Assembly: GCA_025999115.1 (NCBI GenBank)
Contig: BNWW01000058.1
Coordinates: 1-11,056 of the forward strand
Origin: Bacteroidia bacterium
Lineage (GTDB): Bacteria > Bacteroidota > Bacteroidia > Bacteroidales > Azobacteroidaceae
DNA length: 11,056 nt
Direction of reading: 5' to 3'
Part shown: positions 1 to 7,162 of the stretch, one piece after another
Numbering within the stretch: position 1 is the stretch's first letter
How the letters are laid out: every line of letters starts with the position of its first letter
Translations under genes and position numbers: made by a program
The notes under the pieces: model-generated
The model's database searches: none
Seen by the model: the letters and a program-made list of their open reading frames with translations, nothing else
What the model was told of the DNA's origin: nothing

Positions 1-3000
1 CACAATCCCGGTTGAACTGGTATGATTCCAACGGTAAATTATTACAGTCATCGCAAGTAATCATCGACAGGAAAGTGGAAAACGTTTACCACTTGCAGGC
101 CGTATCTTCGCAACCGGGCGTCAGTTGTGTCAGCCCGTATTATACGTTCAGAGTGTCATATATCAGTCCTGAAAGCCACTTGTCGATCTGGTCGCCGAAC
201 TGGCGCAACCACCGCAGTATGACCGACGACGAGATGCGCGACTGGCATAACGCGAATAACTGGGTGGACGACCGGGTCCCAGACGCCCAGTCGATCGTCT
301 ACATACCGGGTTACCGCCGTACCGTAGGCGTAACGGGTGTAAAAATCGAACATTTCCCCTTCCTGAAGCCCGACAACAGTAATGTTTGCAAGGATATTTA
401 CTTTACCCAGGGCGCGGAATTGACTCATCCCCAATACCTGGATTACCGGCGTGCATTTGTTCAGTTGAACCTGGGTCTGGAAAGCGCCGTTCAGTCGGAA
501 ATGACCCTGGAAGAAATTCTTGAATCGATCCGTTGGGGTGAATCCTATGACCATTTGTCGTTATCGGCCGCCCTGTCCGGCTCCGGCAAGACCGGCCGTA
601 ACCGGTGGACGCTGTTAAGCCCAGCCGTCAACGGGATGAACCGGAGCGGTGATTATTCCTTCGGCGGCTTCCCTGCAACTTACCTTCGCACTTTCGACCC
701 GTTCGGTTCCGCCGGCAACGGCATGTTGAAAGGCCGCTGGAGTATCACCACGGATTATGACAGGGAGTTGAAGACGGGTAACGGCTTTGCCTTCTGGCCT
801 AATACCTACCGGAATAATTTCAAATATCAGGAATCGGCCACGATAACGGATGTATATCTTTCGGATACCGCCCGGCAAGTGGGCTTGAAAGAAGTGAACG
901 GCATTCTTGAGTTCCCGTGGACGGAAGACGCCCGCGCCGGCCGCGCCCACCGGGTTCACCAGTCTCTCAGTATGGGAGAGTATAACCGTGGCCGGTATTA
1001 TTTTTATGCAGGCGATGACATCGTCATGTCCGATACAAGCGCCTTTATCCAGCGCGGCAAAAACGATATTTACCGTTTTGTCTTCGGGGACAGGGGAACG
1101 ACGATAACCACCGTCCATGTAACGGTGGGCGAATTGGACGGCCGGAAAGTCGCCCTGGCCGGCAATCCGTATCTGTCGAGCATCGACTTCGATGCCTTTC
1201 TCAGCAATTCACACAATAACAGCCTGTTGAAGTCAACCTATACCCGCTGGAACGGGACGGAGTTGGAAAGCTATGGAATCAGTACGCTCGGCAGTAAAAC
1301 AACTACGCGTTATATCAATCCGATGGAAGGCTTTTATGTCGAGTTCAAGGATGGTATCAATGCCGGTACGCAGCAGACGTTAATCTTTGCGGCCGACGAA
1401 ATCTGTGTTCCCCATCCCCATCCCTCGGATGTAACGGAAGAGCAGACCGAAGACGGTATCCGTCTTTGGGACATCGATGGAAACAGTTATTCAACGGGCT
1501 TCTTCGGCGATGCGGGTTGGTGGATGACGGAAAACCTCGCCACGACACATTATGCCGACGGCAGCCGTATCGCTACGGTGAATGTGGAAGGCTCGAACAA
1601 TAGTACGGCTTATGTATTGACTCCCGGTTCAACCACGCTATCCCTGTCCGAAGCCCAATCGCGAAATTCGGATTATTACCAGAAAGGCGCAGGCAAACCG
1701 GGTCTGTTGTACAGTTGGCAGGCAGCCACCAGAGGATCTTCATCCGAATCAGCCTTTACTACCGGTTCTCCGTCGGGCGCGGGCAATATCGTCCAGGGCG
1801 CCTGTCCGGACGGCTGGCATATCCCGAATGATTACGAATGGAGCCAATTGGAAAAGGAAATCGCGCAGGGAAGCTCGGGAATGTATTCTATTACCGCTGC
1901 TACCTCCTGGGATACAGGTTGGATTAACCGCACGGAAGCCGACGATTACAGGGGCGGTCATGGTCAGAAGATGAAATCGCCTGTTTCCACGGGTGGCGGT
2001 TCTACGGGCGGCACAAGTCTGGGCAAGACGGACAACGGATTCAGCGCCTTGTTGGTCAGCTCTCGTGAGTTCTACGGCACGAATGCGGATTATTGGACGG
2101 GCAGTCAGTATGATGCCTCCCAAGCATGGACGCGTGGTTTTGGACGCTCGACGACGGGTGTGCTGAGAGCAACGGATGTCAAGGCGACGACTTATCCGAT
2201 ACGATGCAAAAAGGATGATTTTGTCGCCGATGTACCGAATTTTCAACTTGGTAATCTGAAAGTAATGGCCTACAATGTAGGCGCTAATGAGTCATTAAAA
2301 CCCAAAGAACAAATCCTGAAATTGAAAGATGCGGATGTAGCAACTACCGTTTTCGGTGATTTATTCCAATGGGGACGTAGAGCGGATGGTCATGAAAAAC
2401 GGACCTCCGCAGCCTACGGCGGCAATGGTACCGCTTCGCAAGCTAGGACAATCGATCTCACGGGATCGATCGACGGACAAGCAACCGGAGTTACCACCGG
2501 CCCGACCTCAATTACCGATACTTGCGGTCACTTTATTAAAGGAACAACCGTTGCCGACGGGTTTACTGATTGGAGAACCGGTTTCCCAACCAATAACGGT
2601 TACGATAACTTAACGAATATAGATCCCTCTTGGACATGGAATAATAAAGCCAATAATCCATGTCCGCAAGGATGGCGAGTGCCTACAACCGGCGATGGAG
2701 TTGCGATGTTCGGAGCATCGCAACTCCGGGATCCGTTGAATGCTTTCGATTCTCCCGTTCCGGGATACACGTGGTATCCGATTTATTATAACGGATCATC
2801 ATTCTCAACCGGTTCTACCGGCGCGACCCAAGGAGGTTTAGCGCTGGTTAATGTTTTAAAAGAACTTGCATTCGGCACAAATCCCGGAGATAAATTAGAT
2901 GCAGTCGTCCTTTTTCTACCGATGAGTCGATATCGAGGTTCCGGCAGCAGCGGCGGTAATATATCAGCGGCCGTAGCCGGATATTATTGGAGTAGCACGC

Positions 3001-3122
3001 CGGGCAGTGGAGGGGCTTACACAATGGCCTTTGGTCTTAAATCCGGCAGTGGTTCGGTTTTAACAGTAGATATAGATGGCAGAGCCTATGGACAGAGCAT
3101 TCGATGTGTAACGAATGCTTAA
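1..3122 (+). CDS. Large surface or secreted protein with two C-terminal FISUMP domains (5' end outside window)
   Basis: The reading frame is open to the left edge, with codons for Q-S-R before the TTG at 12, so the true start and any signal peptide lie upstream. Counting residues from the codon at 12, the first ~470 show patterns common in Bacteroidales surface proteins: NNWVDDRVPDAQSIVYIP near 80, LLSPAVNG near 200, GNPYLSSIDFDAF near 385 and INPMEGFYVEF near 435. Two Fibrobacter-succinogenes-major-paralogous domains follow. The first (~480-737) has WWMTENL, GLLYSW, CPDGWHIPNDYEW and a closing IRCKKD. The second (~744-1036) has LKVMAYNVG, FGDLFQWGRR, NPCPQGWRVP, YYWSST and a closing IRCV. 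The function of FISUMP domains is not established; they occur in exported, often lipidated proteins. No type IX secretion C-terminal domain follows the last repeat. Base composition falls sharply near the domain-2 boundary (about 2230). The family call is firm and the cellular role is unknown. Confidence 0.85.
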   Translation, partial: QSRLNWYDSNGKLLQSSQVIIDRKVENVYHLQAVSSQPGVSCVSPYYTFRVSYISPESHLSIWSPNWRNHRSMTDDEMRDWHNANNWVDDRVPDAQSIVYIPGYRRTVGVTGVKIEHFPFLKPDNSNVCKDIYFTQGAELTHPQYLDYRRAFVQLNLGLESAVQSEMTLEEILESIRWGESYDHLSLSAALSGSGKTGRNRWTLLSPAVNGMNRSGDYSFGGFPATYLRTFDPFGSAGNGMLKGRWSITTDYDRELKTGNGFAFWPNTYRNNFKYQESATITDVYLSDTARQVGLKEVNGILEFPWTEDARAGRAHRVHQSLSMGEYNRGRYYFYAGDDIVMSDTSAFIQRGKNDIYRFVFGDRGTTITTVHVTVGELDGRKVALAGNPYLSSIDFDAFLSNSHNNSLLKSTYTRWNGTELESYGISTLGSKTTTRYINPMEGFYVEFKDGINAGTQQTLIFAADEICVPHPHPSDVTEEQTEDGIRLWDIDGNSYSTGFFGDAGWWMTENLATTHYADGSRIATVNVEGSNNSTAYVLTPGSTTLSLSEAQSRNSDYYQKGAGKPGLLYSWQAATRGSSSESAFTTGSPSGAGNIVQGACPDGWHIPNDYEWSQLEKEIAQGSSGMYSITAATSWDTGWINRTEADDYRGGHGQKMKSPVSTGGGSTGGTSLGKTDNGFSALLVSSREFYGTNADYWTGSQYDASQAWTRGFGRSTTGVLRATDVKATTYPIRCKKDDFVADVPNFQLGNLKVMAYNVGANESLKPKEQILKLKDADVATTVFGDLFQWGRRADGHEKRTSAAYGGNGTASQARTIDLTGSIDGQATGVTTGPTSITDTCGHFIKGTTVADGFTDWRTGFPTNNGYDNLTNIDPSWTWNNKANNPCPQGWRVPTTGDGVAMFGASQLRDPLNAFDSPVPGYTWYPIYYNGSSFSTGSTGATQGGLALVNVLKELAFGTNPGDKLDAVVLFLPMSRYRGSGSSGGNISAAVAGYYWSSTPGSGGAYTMAFGLKSGSGSVLTVDIDGRAYGQSIRCVTNA
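2697..2727. repeat. Perfect 12-bp inverted repeat inside the second FISUMP domain
   Basis: GGAGTTGCGATG at 2697-2708 is matched exactly by its reverse complement CATCGCAACTCC at 2716-2727 across a 7-base loop. It lies in coding sequence (residues ~896-906, DGVAMFGASQL) and no T-run follows, so it is not an obvious terminator. Its role is unknown. Confidence 0.8.
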
Positions 3123-3126
3123 TCTG

Positions 3127-3157
3127 AAAAAAATAAAAATAAAGCAATTATTTTTTT
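3127..3157 (+). terminator. Possible weak A/T-only terminator after the FISUMP gene
   Basis: Five bases after the stop codon, AAAAAAATAA (3127-3136) can pair with TTATTTTTTT (3148-3157) around an 11-base loop, with one further T before the G at 3159. The stem has no G-C pairs, so it would be unstable. The T-tract also overlaps the -33 element of the next promoter. It is listed because nothing better separates the surface-protein gene from rplC. Confidence 0.3.
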
Positions 3158-3186
3158 TGTATTATCAAGAAAAATATCTACCTTTG
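3156..3186 (+). promoter_or_regulatory. Bacteroidota housekeeping promoter for the rplC operon
   Basis: TTTG at 3156-3159 and TACCTTTG at 3179-3186 are separated by 19 bases. This matches the -33 (TTTG) and -7 (TAnnTTTG) consensus of the Bacteroidota primary sigma factor. Transcription should start around 3190-3193, giving a leader of about 55 bases before the rplC ATG. It gives the ribosomal protein unit its own promoter, which fits the absence of rpsJ directly upstream. Confidence 0.8.
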
Positions 3187-3188
3187 CC

Positions 3189-3220
3189 ACCCGTTTTGTG
3201 CATCTTTTGCCGGAACGGGT
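3189..3220 (+). promoter_or_regulatory. Hairpin in the rplC leader
   Basis: ACCCGTT (3189-3195) pairs perfectly with AACGGGT (3214-3220) across an 18-base loop. It sits at or just after the predicted transcription start, 27 bases before the ATG. It could be an mRNA-stabilising 5' stem or a target for feedback by an operon product, as L4 does on the enterobacterial S10 leader. There is no direct evidence for either. Confidence 0.4.
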
Positions 3221-3247
3221 TGAGTATTAATTAATAACAAAGTTGAA

Positions 3248-3862
3248 ATGCCAGGATTGATAGGAAAGAAAATCGGAATGACATCCGTTTTCAGTGCCGA
3301 GGGAAAAAATCTTCCATGCACTGTTATTGAAGTAGGTCCTTGCGTGGTTACTCAAGTAAAAACCGTTGATAAAGACGGTTACGAAGCGGTTCAATTAGGT
3401 TTTGAGGACAAGAAAGAAAAGCATACCTCCAAACCTGAACAGGGCCACTTCAAAAAAGCGGGAGTAACACCCAAGCGACACTTGGTTGAGTTCAAAGATC
3501 AAGGAGCCTACAAGGCCGGAGATGTAATCACAGTCGATTACCTCAGCGGTGAATTGTATGTTGATGTAATCGGTACATCGAAAGGTAAAGGATTCCAAGG
3601 GGTTGTTAGACGCCACGGATTCAAAGGAGTAGGGGAAGCAACATTAGGACAGAGCGACCGGCAACGGCACCCGGGTTCTATCGGAGCTTGTTCGTATCCG
3701 GCTAAGGTATTCAAAGGAACGCGTATGGCAGGCCAAATGGGCGACCACAGGGTAACCGTACAAAACTTGGAAGTGATCAAATTAATTCCCGAACACAATC
3801 TTTTATTAGTAAAAGGTTCTATTCCGGGTGCAAAAGGTTCAATCGTAGTAGTTCAAAAATAA
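3248..3862 (+). CDS. rplC: 50S ribosomal protein L3
   Basis: L3 is an early-assembling 23S rRNA-binding protein whose internal loop reaches toward the peptidyl transferase centre. The 204-residue product has the typical start [15 protein letters not shown]. The conserved core includes [15 protein letters not shown] (~117-131), [20 protein letters not shown] (~137-156) and [18 protein letters not shown] (~158-175). In E. coli the segment SIGQNQTP carries the glutamine methylated by PrmB; here it reads SIGACSYP, so that modification site is absent. It is the first gene of the unit. The start follows an A/T-rich stretch with no Shine-Dalgarno, as usual in this phylum. The stop TAA shares one base with the ATG of rplD (TAATG), suggesting coupled translation. 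rpsJ, its usual upstream neighbour, is not present. Confidence 0.97.
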   Translation: MPGLIGKKIGMTSVFSAEGKNLPCTVIEVGPCVVTQVKTVDKDGYEAVQLGFEDKKEKHTSKPEQGHFKKAGVTPKRHLVEFKDQGAYKAGDVITVDYLSGELYVDVIGTSKGKGFQGVVRRHGFKGVGEATLGQSDRQRHPGSIGACSYPAKVFKGTRMAGQMGDHRVTVQNLEVIKLIPEHNLLLVKGSIPGAKGSIVVVQK

Positions 3863-4479
3863 TGGAAATAAGCGTATATAATATTAAAGGAGAAGAAACC
3901 GGTAAAAAGGTAACTCTCAAAGAAGGCGTCTTTGGCATTGAACCGAACGACCACGTGATTTACCTCGATGTAAAACAATATCTGGCCAACCAACGTCAAG
4001 GCACTGCTAAATCGAAAGAAAGAAGCGAAGCTTCCGGTAGTACCCGCAAATTGGGTCGTCAAAAAGGCGGCGGCGGTGCTCGTCATGGAGATATTAATTC
4101 TCCGGTTATGGGTGGTAGCCGTGTATTCGGTCCCAAACCTCGCGATTACGAGTTCAAATTGAACAAGAAAGAAAAAGCATTGGCGCGTAAATCGGCCTTG
4201 TCGTACAAAGCGCAACAGGAAGCAATTACTGTAGTGGAAGATTTTTCATTTGAAGCCCCAAAAACCAAAGAATTTGTGGCTTTGACTAAAAATTTGAACA
4301 TTGCCGGTAAAAAAGTTCTGTTCGTGTTGCCTGAAAACAACGACAACCTCTTCTTGTCGGCTCGTAACCTGCAAAAAGCGAATATAACAACTGTTTCCGA
4401 ATTAAACACTTACAAAGTGTTGGATGCCGCTCACTTGGTGGTATTGGAAAGTTCGGTAAGCGCGATGAATAACTTTTAA
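3862..4479 (+). CDS. rplD: 50S ribosomal protein L4
   Basis: L4 lines the nascent peptide exit tunnel. In enterobacteria it also represses its own operon. The 205-residue product carries the extended tunnel loop at about residues 53-90, including [15 protein letters not shown] and [13 protein letters not shown], between an N-terminal strand region and a C-terminal alpha/beta domain ([13 protein letters not shown] near 153-165, ending [13 protein letters not shown]). The ATG begins on the last base of the rplC stop codon. Length and order match the S10 operon of other bacteria. The loop is the region where macrolide-resistance mutations fall in other species; it looks intact here. Confidence 0.97.
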   Translation: MEISVYNIKGEETGKKVTLKEGVFGIEPNDHVIYLDVKQYLANQRQGTAKSKERSEASGSTRKLGRQKGGGGARHGDINSPVMGGSRVFGPKPRDYEFKLNKKEKALARKSALSYKAQQEAITVVEDFSFEAPKTKEFVALTKNLNIAGKKVLFVLPENNDNLFLSARNLQKANITTVSELNTYKVLDAAHLVVLESSVSAMNNF

Positions 4480-4482
4480 TAG

Positions 4483-4489
4483 AAGGAGG
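4483..4489 (+). promoter_or_regulatory. Canonical Shine-Dalgarno before rplW
   Basis: AAGGAGG lies 8 bases upstream of the rplW ATG. No other gene here has such a full anti-16S match, and Bacteroidota generally do not rely on Shine-Dalgarno pairing, so this site stands out. Confidence 0.7.
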
Positions 4490-4497
4490 AAAAGAAA

Positions 4498-4791
4498 ATG
4501 GGAATTATTATTAAGCCTATCGTAACGGAAAAACAAACACAGATTACGGAGAAAAAAGCCAATCGTGTCGGTTTTCGTGTTTCTCCCGATGCTAACAAGT
4601 TGGAAATCAAAGCAGCGGTTGAAGGATTATACGGCGTAAAAGTGGAGAAAGTAAACACCATGAATTACGACGGCAAACGCAAATCGCGCTATACCAAATC
4701 GGGAGTAGTAACCGGAAGAGAATCTTCCTTCAAAAAAGCGATTATCACGTTAAAAGAAGGGGAAACTATTGACTTTTTTGCAAACATTTAA
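4498..4791 (+). CDS. rplW: 50S ribosomal protein L23
   Basis: L23 sits at the exit of the peptide tunnel and is the docking point for trigger factor and the signal recognition particle. The 97-residue product has the family pattern: N-terminal IIKPIVTEKQTQ, a central AAVEGLYGVKVEKVNTMNY, and a lysine/arginine-rich segment GKRKSRYTKSG. Length is normal. It follows rplD by 18 bases and uses the strong AAGGAGG site at 4483-4489, unlike its neighbours. The stop is 10 bases before rplB. Confidence 0.96.
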   Translation: MGIIIKPIVTEKQTQITEKKANRVGFRVSPDANKLEIKAAVEGLYGVKVEKVNTMNYDGKRKSRYTKSGVVTGRESSFKKAIITLKEGETIDFFANI

Positions 4792-4801
4792 TTCAAAATA
4801 A

Positions 4802-5626
4802 ATGGGAATCAGAAAATTAAAGCCCACAACACCGGGGCAAAGACACAAGATTATCGGTACGTTTAGTGAAATCACTGCTTCCGTACCGGAAAAATCGCTT
4901 GTTTACGGTAAATACAAAACGGGTGGACGAAACGAAGAAGGACATCGCACGATGCGCCAGATTGGTGGAGGCCACAAACGCCGTTACCGTTTAATCGATT
5001 TCAAGCGAAATAAAGATGGTGTTCCTGCAACAGTAAAATCAATCGAGTATGATCCGAATCGTTCGGCTCGCATTGCTTTGTTGTATTATGCCGATGGAGC
5101 AAAAACGTATATCATTGCTCCTAACGGTTTGGAAGTAAACCAAACAGTGATTTCAGGGAAAGATGCAGCGCCGGAAATAGGTAATGCACTTCCTTTGGCC
5201 AACATCCCGCTGGGTACGTTGATTCACAACATCGAATTACGTCCGGGACAGGGAGCGAAAATGGCTCGTTCGGCAGGAGCGTTTGCTCAAGTAGTTTCCC
5301 GTGAAGGCGATTACGCCATCTTGAAAATGCCTTCGGGCGAAACACGGAAAATCTTATCGGCTTGTAAAGCTACCATTGGTAGCGTGGGCAACTCAGATCA
5401 TGCTTTGGAAAAATCAGGAAAAGCGGGTCGCACCCGTTGGTTAGGACGCCGTCCGCGCGTTCGTGGTGTGGTAATGAACCCGGTAGATCATCCGATGGGT
5501 GGTGGCGAAGGCCGCGCCTCAGGAGGACATCCTCGTTCGCGTAAAGGATTGTATGCTAAGGGCTTGAAAACACGAGCACCGAAAAAACATTCTTCTAAGT
5601 ACATCATTGAAAGAAGAAAAAAATAA
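4802..5626 (+). CDS. rplB: 50S ribosomal protein L2
   Basis: L2 is one of the most conserved large-subunit proteins and is needed for subunit association and peptidyl transferase function. The 274-residue product has the expected start [15 protein letters not shown], the RNA-binding core ([23 protein letters not shown]), [18 protein letters not shown], and the C-terminal signature [18 protein letters not shown]. His230 in that signature corresponds to the histidine near the catalytic centre (His229 in E. coli). It ends in the basic [14 protein letters not shown]. No truncation or unusual residue was seen. It is separated from rplW by 10 bases and from rpsS by 24 A/T-rich bases. Confidence 0.98.
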   Translation: MGIRKLKPTTPGQRHKIIGTFSEITASVPEKSLVYGKYKTGGRNEEGHRTMRQIGGGHKRRYRLIDFKRNKDGVPATVKSIEYDPNRSARIALLYYADGAKTYIIAPNGLEVNQTVISGKDAAPEIGNALPLANIPLGTLIHNIELRPGQGAKMARSAGAFAQVVSREGDYAILKMPSGETRKILSACKATIGSVGNSDHALEKSGKAGRTRWLGRRPRVRGVVMNPVDHPMGGGEGRASGGHPRSRKGLYAKGLKTRAPKKHSSKYIIERRKK

Positions 5627-5650
5627 CCTGATTAAAATTAAGTGTAAATT

Positions 5651-5920
5651 ATGAGTCGTTCATTAAAAAAAGGTCCGTATATCAATATCAAGTTGGAAAA
5701 GAAAATTCTGGCGATGAATGAAGGCGGCAAAAAAACGGTCGTGAAGACATGGGCAAGAGCTTCAATGATTTCTCCTGATTTTGTTGGGCATACTGTGGCT
5801 GTTCACAATGGTAATAAATTTATTCCTGTGTATATTACGGAAAATATGGTTGGCCATAAATTGGGCGAATTTTCTCCCACCCGCCAATTCCGTGGTCATG
5901 CCGGTAACAAGAAAAAGTAA
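5651..5920 (+). CDS. rpsS: 30S ribosomal protein S19
   Basis: S19 binds the head of the small subunit with S13 and contacts A-site tRNA. The 89-residue product has the standard [11 protein letters not shown] start, [22 protein letters not shown] in the middle and [19 protein letters not shown] at the end, followed by a lysine tail. Length and order are typical. It is followed after 7 bases by rplV. Confidence 0.97.
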   Translation: MSRSLKKGPYINIKLEKKILAMNEGGKKTVVKTWARASMISPDFVGHTVAVHNGNKFIPVYITENMVGHKLGEFSPTRQFRGHAGNKKK

Positions 5921-5927
5921 TTAAATT

Positions 5928-6332
5928 ATGGGAAAAAGAAAACATATCGCAGCAGAAGCGAGAAAAGAAGCTCGTAAAACGGAATATTTCGCGAAATTGA
6001 ACAATGTGCCGACTTCTCCCCGGAAAATGCGCCTTGTGGCTGACATGATTCGCGGAATGGAAGCTTTTCGTGCATTAGGCGTTTTGAAATTTTCGAACAA
6101 AGAGGCCGCTGCCAAAGTGGAAAAATTGCTTAAATCGGCCATTGCCAACTGGGAACAAAAAACAGGCCGTCAGGCAGCAAATGGAGAGTTATATGTAACA
6201 AACGTGAGTGTAGATTCCGCTACGATGCTGAAACGGATGCGTCCGGCGCCCCAAGGTCGGGGTTACCGGGTTCGTAAACGTTCCAACCATGTTACATTGT
6301 TTGTAGATACAAAAAACGAAATACAAAATTAA
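5928..6332 (+). CDS. rplV: 50S ribosomal protein L22
   Basis: L22 spans the large subunit and sends a long beta-hairpin into the exit tunnel opposite L4. The 134-residue product is longer than the ~110 residues of E. coli because of an N-terminal basic extension of about 20 residues ([19 protein letters not shown]), in line with other Bacteroidota. The core includes [16 protein letters not shown] (~28-43). The tunnel hairpin is [20 protein letters not shown] (~104-123). The gene is 7 bases after rpsS and 7 bases before rpsC. Confidence 0.97.
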   Translation: MGKRKHIAAEARKEARKTEYFAKLNNVPTSPRKMRLVADMIRGMEAFRALGVLKFSNKEAAAKVEKLLKSAIANWEQKTGRQAANGELYVTNVSVDSATMLKRMRPAPQGRGYRVRKRSNHVTLFVDTKNEIQN

Positions 6333-6339
6333 TTGCTCA

Positions 6340-7158
6340 ATGGGACAAAAAGTAAATCCGATAAGTAATCGTTTGGGAATCATCCGCGGATGGGATTCCA
6401 ATTGGTATGGCGGCAATAACTATGGCGATACATTGTATGAAGACAGCAAAATTCGCAAATATTTGAATGCCCGTCTTGCCAAAGCAAGTGTATCTCGTAT
6501 TGTTATTGAACGCACCTTGAAATTGGTAACCATTACCGTTTGTACCGCTCGTCCGGGCGTAATCATCGGTAAAGGCGGCCAAGAAGTAGATAAATTGAAA
6601 GAAGAATTGAAAAAAATTACCGACAAGGAAATTCAAATCAATATCTTTGAAGTGAAACGCCCCGAATTGGATGCAACCATCGTTGCAAACAATATCGCCC
6701 GTCAATTGGAAGGCAAAATGGCTTATCGCCGTGCGATTAAAACCGCCATTGCTTCTACGATGCGTATGGGCGCCGAAGGCATCAAAGTACAAATCTCCGG
6801 TCGTTTGAACGGCGCCGAAATGGCTCGTTCCGAAATGTATAAAGAGGGTCGTACTCCATTGCACACCTTGCGTGCCGACATCGACTATGCTTTGGGCGAA
6901 GCGCTTACGAAAGTAGGTTTACTCGGTATCAAAGTATGGATTTGCCGCGGTGAAGTGTATGGCAAACGGGATTTGTCTCCGCAATTTGCAGCCGCCAAAG
7001 AAACCGGAAGTAACCGTAGTGAACGCGGTGGCGAAAGAGGAGATCGTGGTCCGCGTGGCGATCGTGGCGACAGAGGCGAACGCAGAGATCGCGGCGACAG
7101 AGGTGGCGATAGAAGAAACAGCCGCAGAGGAGGTTCTCACGATCGCGACAAAAAATAA
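6340..7158 (+). CDS. rpsC: 30S ribosomal protein S3 with an Arg/Gly/Asp-rich C-terminal tail
   Basis: S3 forms part of the mRNA entry channel of the 30S subunit. Residues 1 to ~221 are a normal S3: [23 protein letters not shown] at the N-terminus, a KH domain with its GKGG loop at 77-80 ([14 protein letters not shown]), and the C-terminal domain with [19 protein letters not shown] and [15 protein letters not shown]. The remaining ~50 residues are an irregular run of RGG, RGD and RGER units ending HDRDKK, probably disordered and RNA-binding. Bacteroidota S3 proteins often carry a short basic tail; the RGD-type repetition here is more regular than I would expect. rplP normally follows, but here the next gene is convergent and its coding region starts only four bases after the rpsC stop. 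Transcription probably ends at the terminator at 7194-7226. Confidence 0.96.
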   Translation: MGQKVNPISNRLGIIRGWDSNWYGGNNYGDTLYEDSKIRKYLNARLAKASVSRIVIERTLKLVTITVCTARPGVIIGKGGQEVDKLKEELKKITDKEIQINIFEVKRPELDATIVANNIARQLEGKMAYRRAIKTAIASTMRMGAEGIKVQISGRLNGAEMARSEMYKEGRTPLHTLRADIDYALGEALTKVGLLGIKVWICRGEVYGKRDLSPQFAAAKETGSNRSERGGERGDRGPRGDRGDRGERRDRGDRGGDRRNSRRGGSHDRDKK

Positions 7159-7162
7159 AATT

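Noticed and set aside
12..14. TTG at 12 as the start codon of the surface-protein gene
   Set aside because: The frame stays open to the window edge and no signal peptide follows the TTG, so the gene simply begins upstream.
615..1118. 167-codon open frame on the minus strand within the surface-protein gene
   Set aside because: A shadow of a G/C-rich gene; the + strand frame carries continuous recognisable surface-protein motifs.
3853..4215. 120-codon open frame on the minus strand opposite rplD
   Set aside because: Antisense to the conserved L4 loop region; its composition mirrors the lysine-rich sense strand.
5369..5383. GCTACCA-T-TGGTAGC inverted repeat in rplB
   Set aside because: It encodes conserved L2 residues (KATIGS region) and is short, so coding constraint or chance explains it.
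7018..7140. Short tandem units at the end of rpsC as a CRISPR-like or satellite array
   Set aside because: Units are in frame, irregular and encode an Arg/Gly/Asp tail; there are no spacers of uniform length.
7018..7140. RGD triplets as integrin-binding motifs
   Set aside because: S3 is cytosolic; the triplets follow from Arg/Gly/Asp repetition.
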